The notes beneath the pieces were generated by a model, which was given only the letters and a program-made list of their open reading frames with translations, was not told where the DNA came from and made no database searches. DNA of 64,000 nucleotides from Isoptericola luteus (GTDB taxonomy: Bacteria > Actinomycetota > Actinomycetes > Actinomycetales > Cellulomonadaceae): the NCBI RefSeq assembly GCF_020297055.1, contig NZ_JAIXCQ010000007.1, forward strand, positions 62,001 through 126,000, written 5' to 3'. Position numbers and translations under genes: made by a program. Below, in pieces: positions 63,656-64,000 of the stretch (the first letter of the stretch is position 1; each line of letters opens with the position of its first letter).

Positions 63656-64000
63656 ACGTCGGCGACCTCCTCGACGCGCGCGTGCTCGGCCCCGACGGCG
63701 TGCCGCTCGGCGTCGTCGTAGACGTGCGGCTCGCGCTCGAGACGCGCGACGAGCCGGACGACGGGCCCGGCGGTCGCGAGGACCGCGAGGACCGCGAGGA
63801 CAGCGAGGACCGAAAGGACAGCGAGCACGACGCCGCGCTGAGCAGCAGGGCCCGGCGCGACGCCGTGGGTGGTGCCGTGGTCCTCGGCCTGCTGGTCGGG
63901 CCGCGGAGGGCCGGGTCGTACCACGGCTACGAGCGCACCCAGGTGCGTTCACCGTGGCCCGTCCCGCAGATCGTGCGGCGCCTGCACCGCGGCACCTACC
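63652..64000 (+). CDS. PRC-barrel hypothetical protein, 3' truncated by the window
   Basis: 116 codons visible. MNVGDLLDARVLGPDGVPLGVVVDVRL is a PRC-barrel start; an RED/ED repeat linker follows, then AVVLGLLVGPRRAGSYHGYERTQVRSPWPVPQIVRRLHRGTY, another barrel-like half. ATG overlaps the previous stop. The end lies beyond the window. Confidence 0.7.
   Translation, partial: MNVGDLLDARVLGPDGVPLGVVVDVRLALETRDEPDDGPGGREDREDREDSEDRKDSEHDAALSSRARRDAVGGAVVLGLLVGPRRAGSYHGYERTQVRSPWPVPQIVRRLHRGTY
63776..63819 (+). repeat. Imperfect 9-bp repeats encoding Arg-Glu-Asp units
   Basis: Variants of GCGAGGACC recur five times in the linker of the last gene, giving a charged, probably disordered Arg/Glu/Asp segment. 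Confidence 0.75.

Overview
The window is GC-rich chromosomal DNA of an actinomycete. Gene content and order (sepH, DUF4193, DUF3093, dut, DUF3710, OB-fold protein, DUF3159, two RCK potassium regulators, an APC permease and a TRAM methyltransferase, then guaB1, dxs, an RNase D and DUF3000) match a block that is conserved, as far as I recall, in mycobacteria and Streptomyces. Pyruvate formate-lyase, the D-aspartate-ligase-type cell wall genes and many GTG starts point to Micrococcales, most likely a Cellulomonas, Cellulosimicrobium or Isoptericola-like facultative anaerobe. That placement is inference from gene content only.

Layout. 1-6.6 kb: a phosphodiesterase fragment, a DinB protein, thymidine kinase, SepH, an inositol monophosphatase, DUF4193, DUF3093 and dUTPase. 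6.7-13.5 kb: DUF3710, OB-fold and DUF3159 genes, then a potassium locus of two RCK proteins divergent from a KimA-like importer, and a TRAM RNA methyltransferase. 13.5-23.6 kb: aconitase with a perfect 18-bp palindrome upstream, a TetR/hydrolase divergent pair, and small metabolic genes including GuaB1. 23.7-32 kb: dxs, a HAD phosphatase, and pflB-pflA preceded by a near-perfect Rex operator, then PIG-L, GCS2 and PPOX proteins. 32-36 kb: a two-gene fatty acid beta-oxidation operon with several inverted repeats upstream. 36-43 kb: RNase D/DUF3000, and then an overlapping operon gnd, two D-aspartate-ligase homologues and an aspartate-type racemase. 43-49 kb: RibD-like reductase, ZapE, a TreZ-like protein that seems to have lost its catalytic residues, and small or lipoprotein genes. 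49.1-49.9 kb: five tRNA genes. 49.9-52.6 kb: pabB, a DHFR-fold gene and pabC. 52.7-54.6 kb: a 1.8-kb element inserted in tRNA-Val(CAC), carrying an HTH/PIN toxin-antitoxin pair and bounded by 30-bp direct repeats. 54.6-60.3 kb: an ABC exporter, a divergent two-component system, a PfkB kinase and SurE. 60.3-64 kb: a GAF-ANTAR regulator and an operon with a lipoprotein, an atypical Nramp-related transporter and two PRC-barrel proteins, the last cut by the window end.

Two themes run across the window. First, about twenty genes have a TANNNT hexamer 6-8 nt before the start codon and no Shine-Dalgarno sequence, so many mRNAs are probably leaderless; I used this to choose some starts. Second, several regulatory palindromes sit at promoters of central metabolism (acnA, pflB, fadA). 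The best candidates for a little-described system are the paired D-aspartate ligases with their racemase, the tRNA-embedded toxin-antitoxin mini-island, and the lipoprotein/Nramp-like/PRC-barrel operon.
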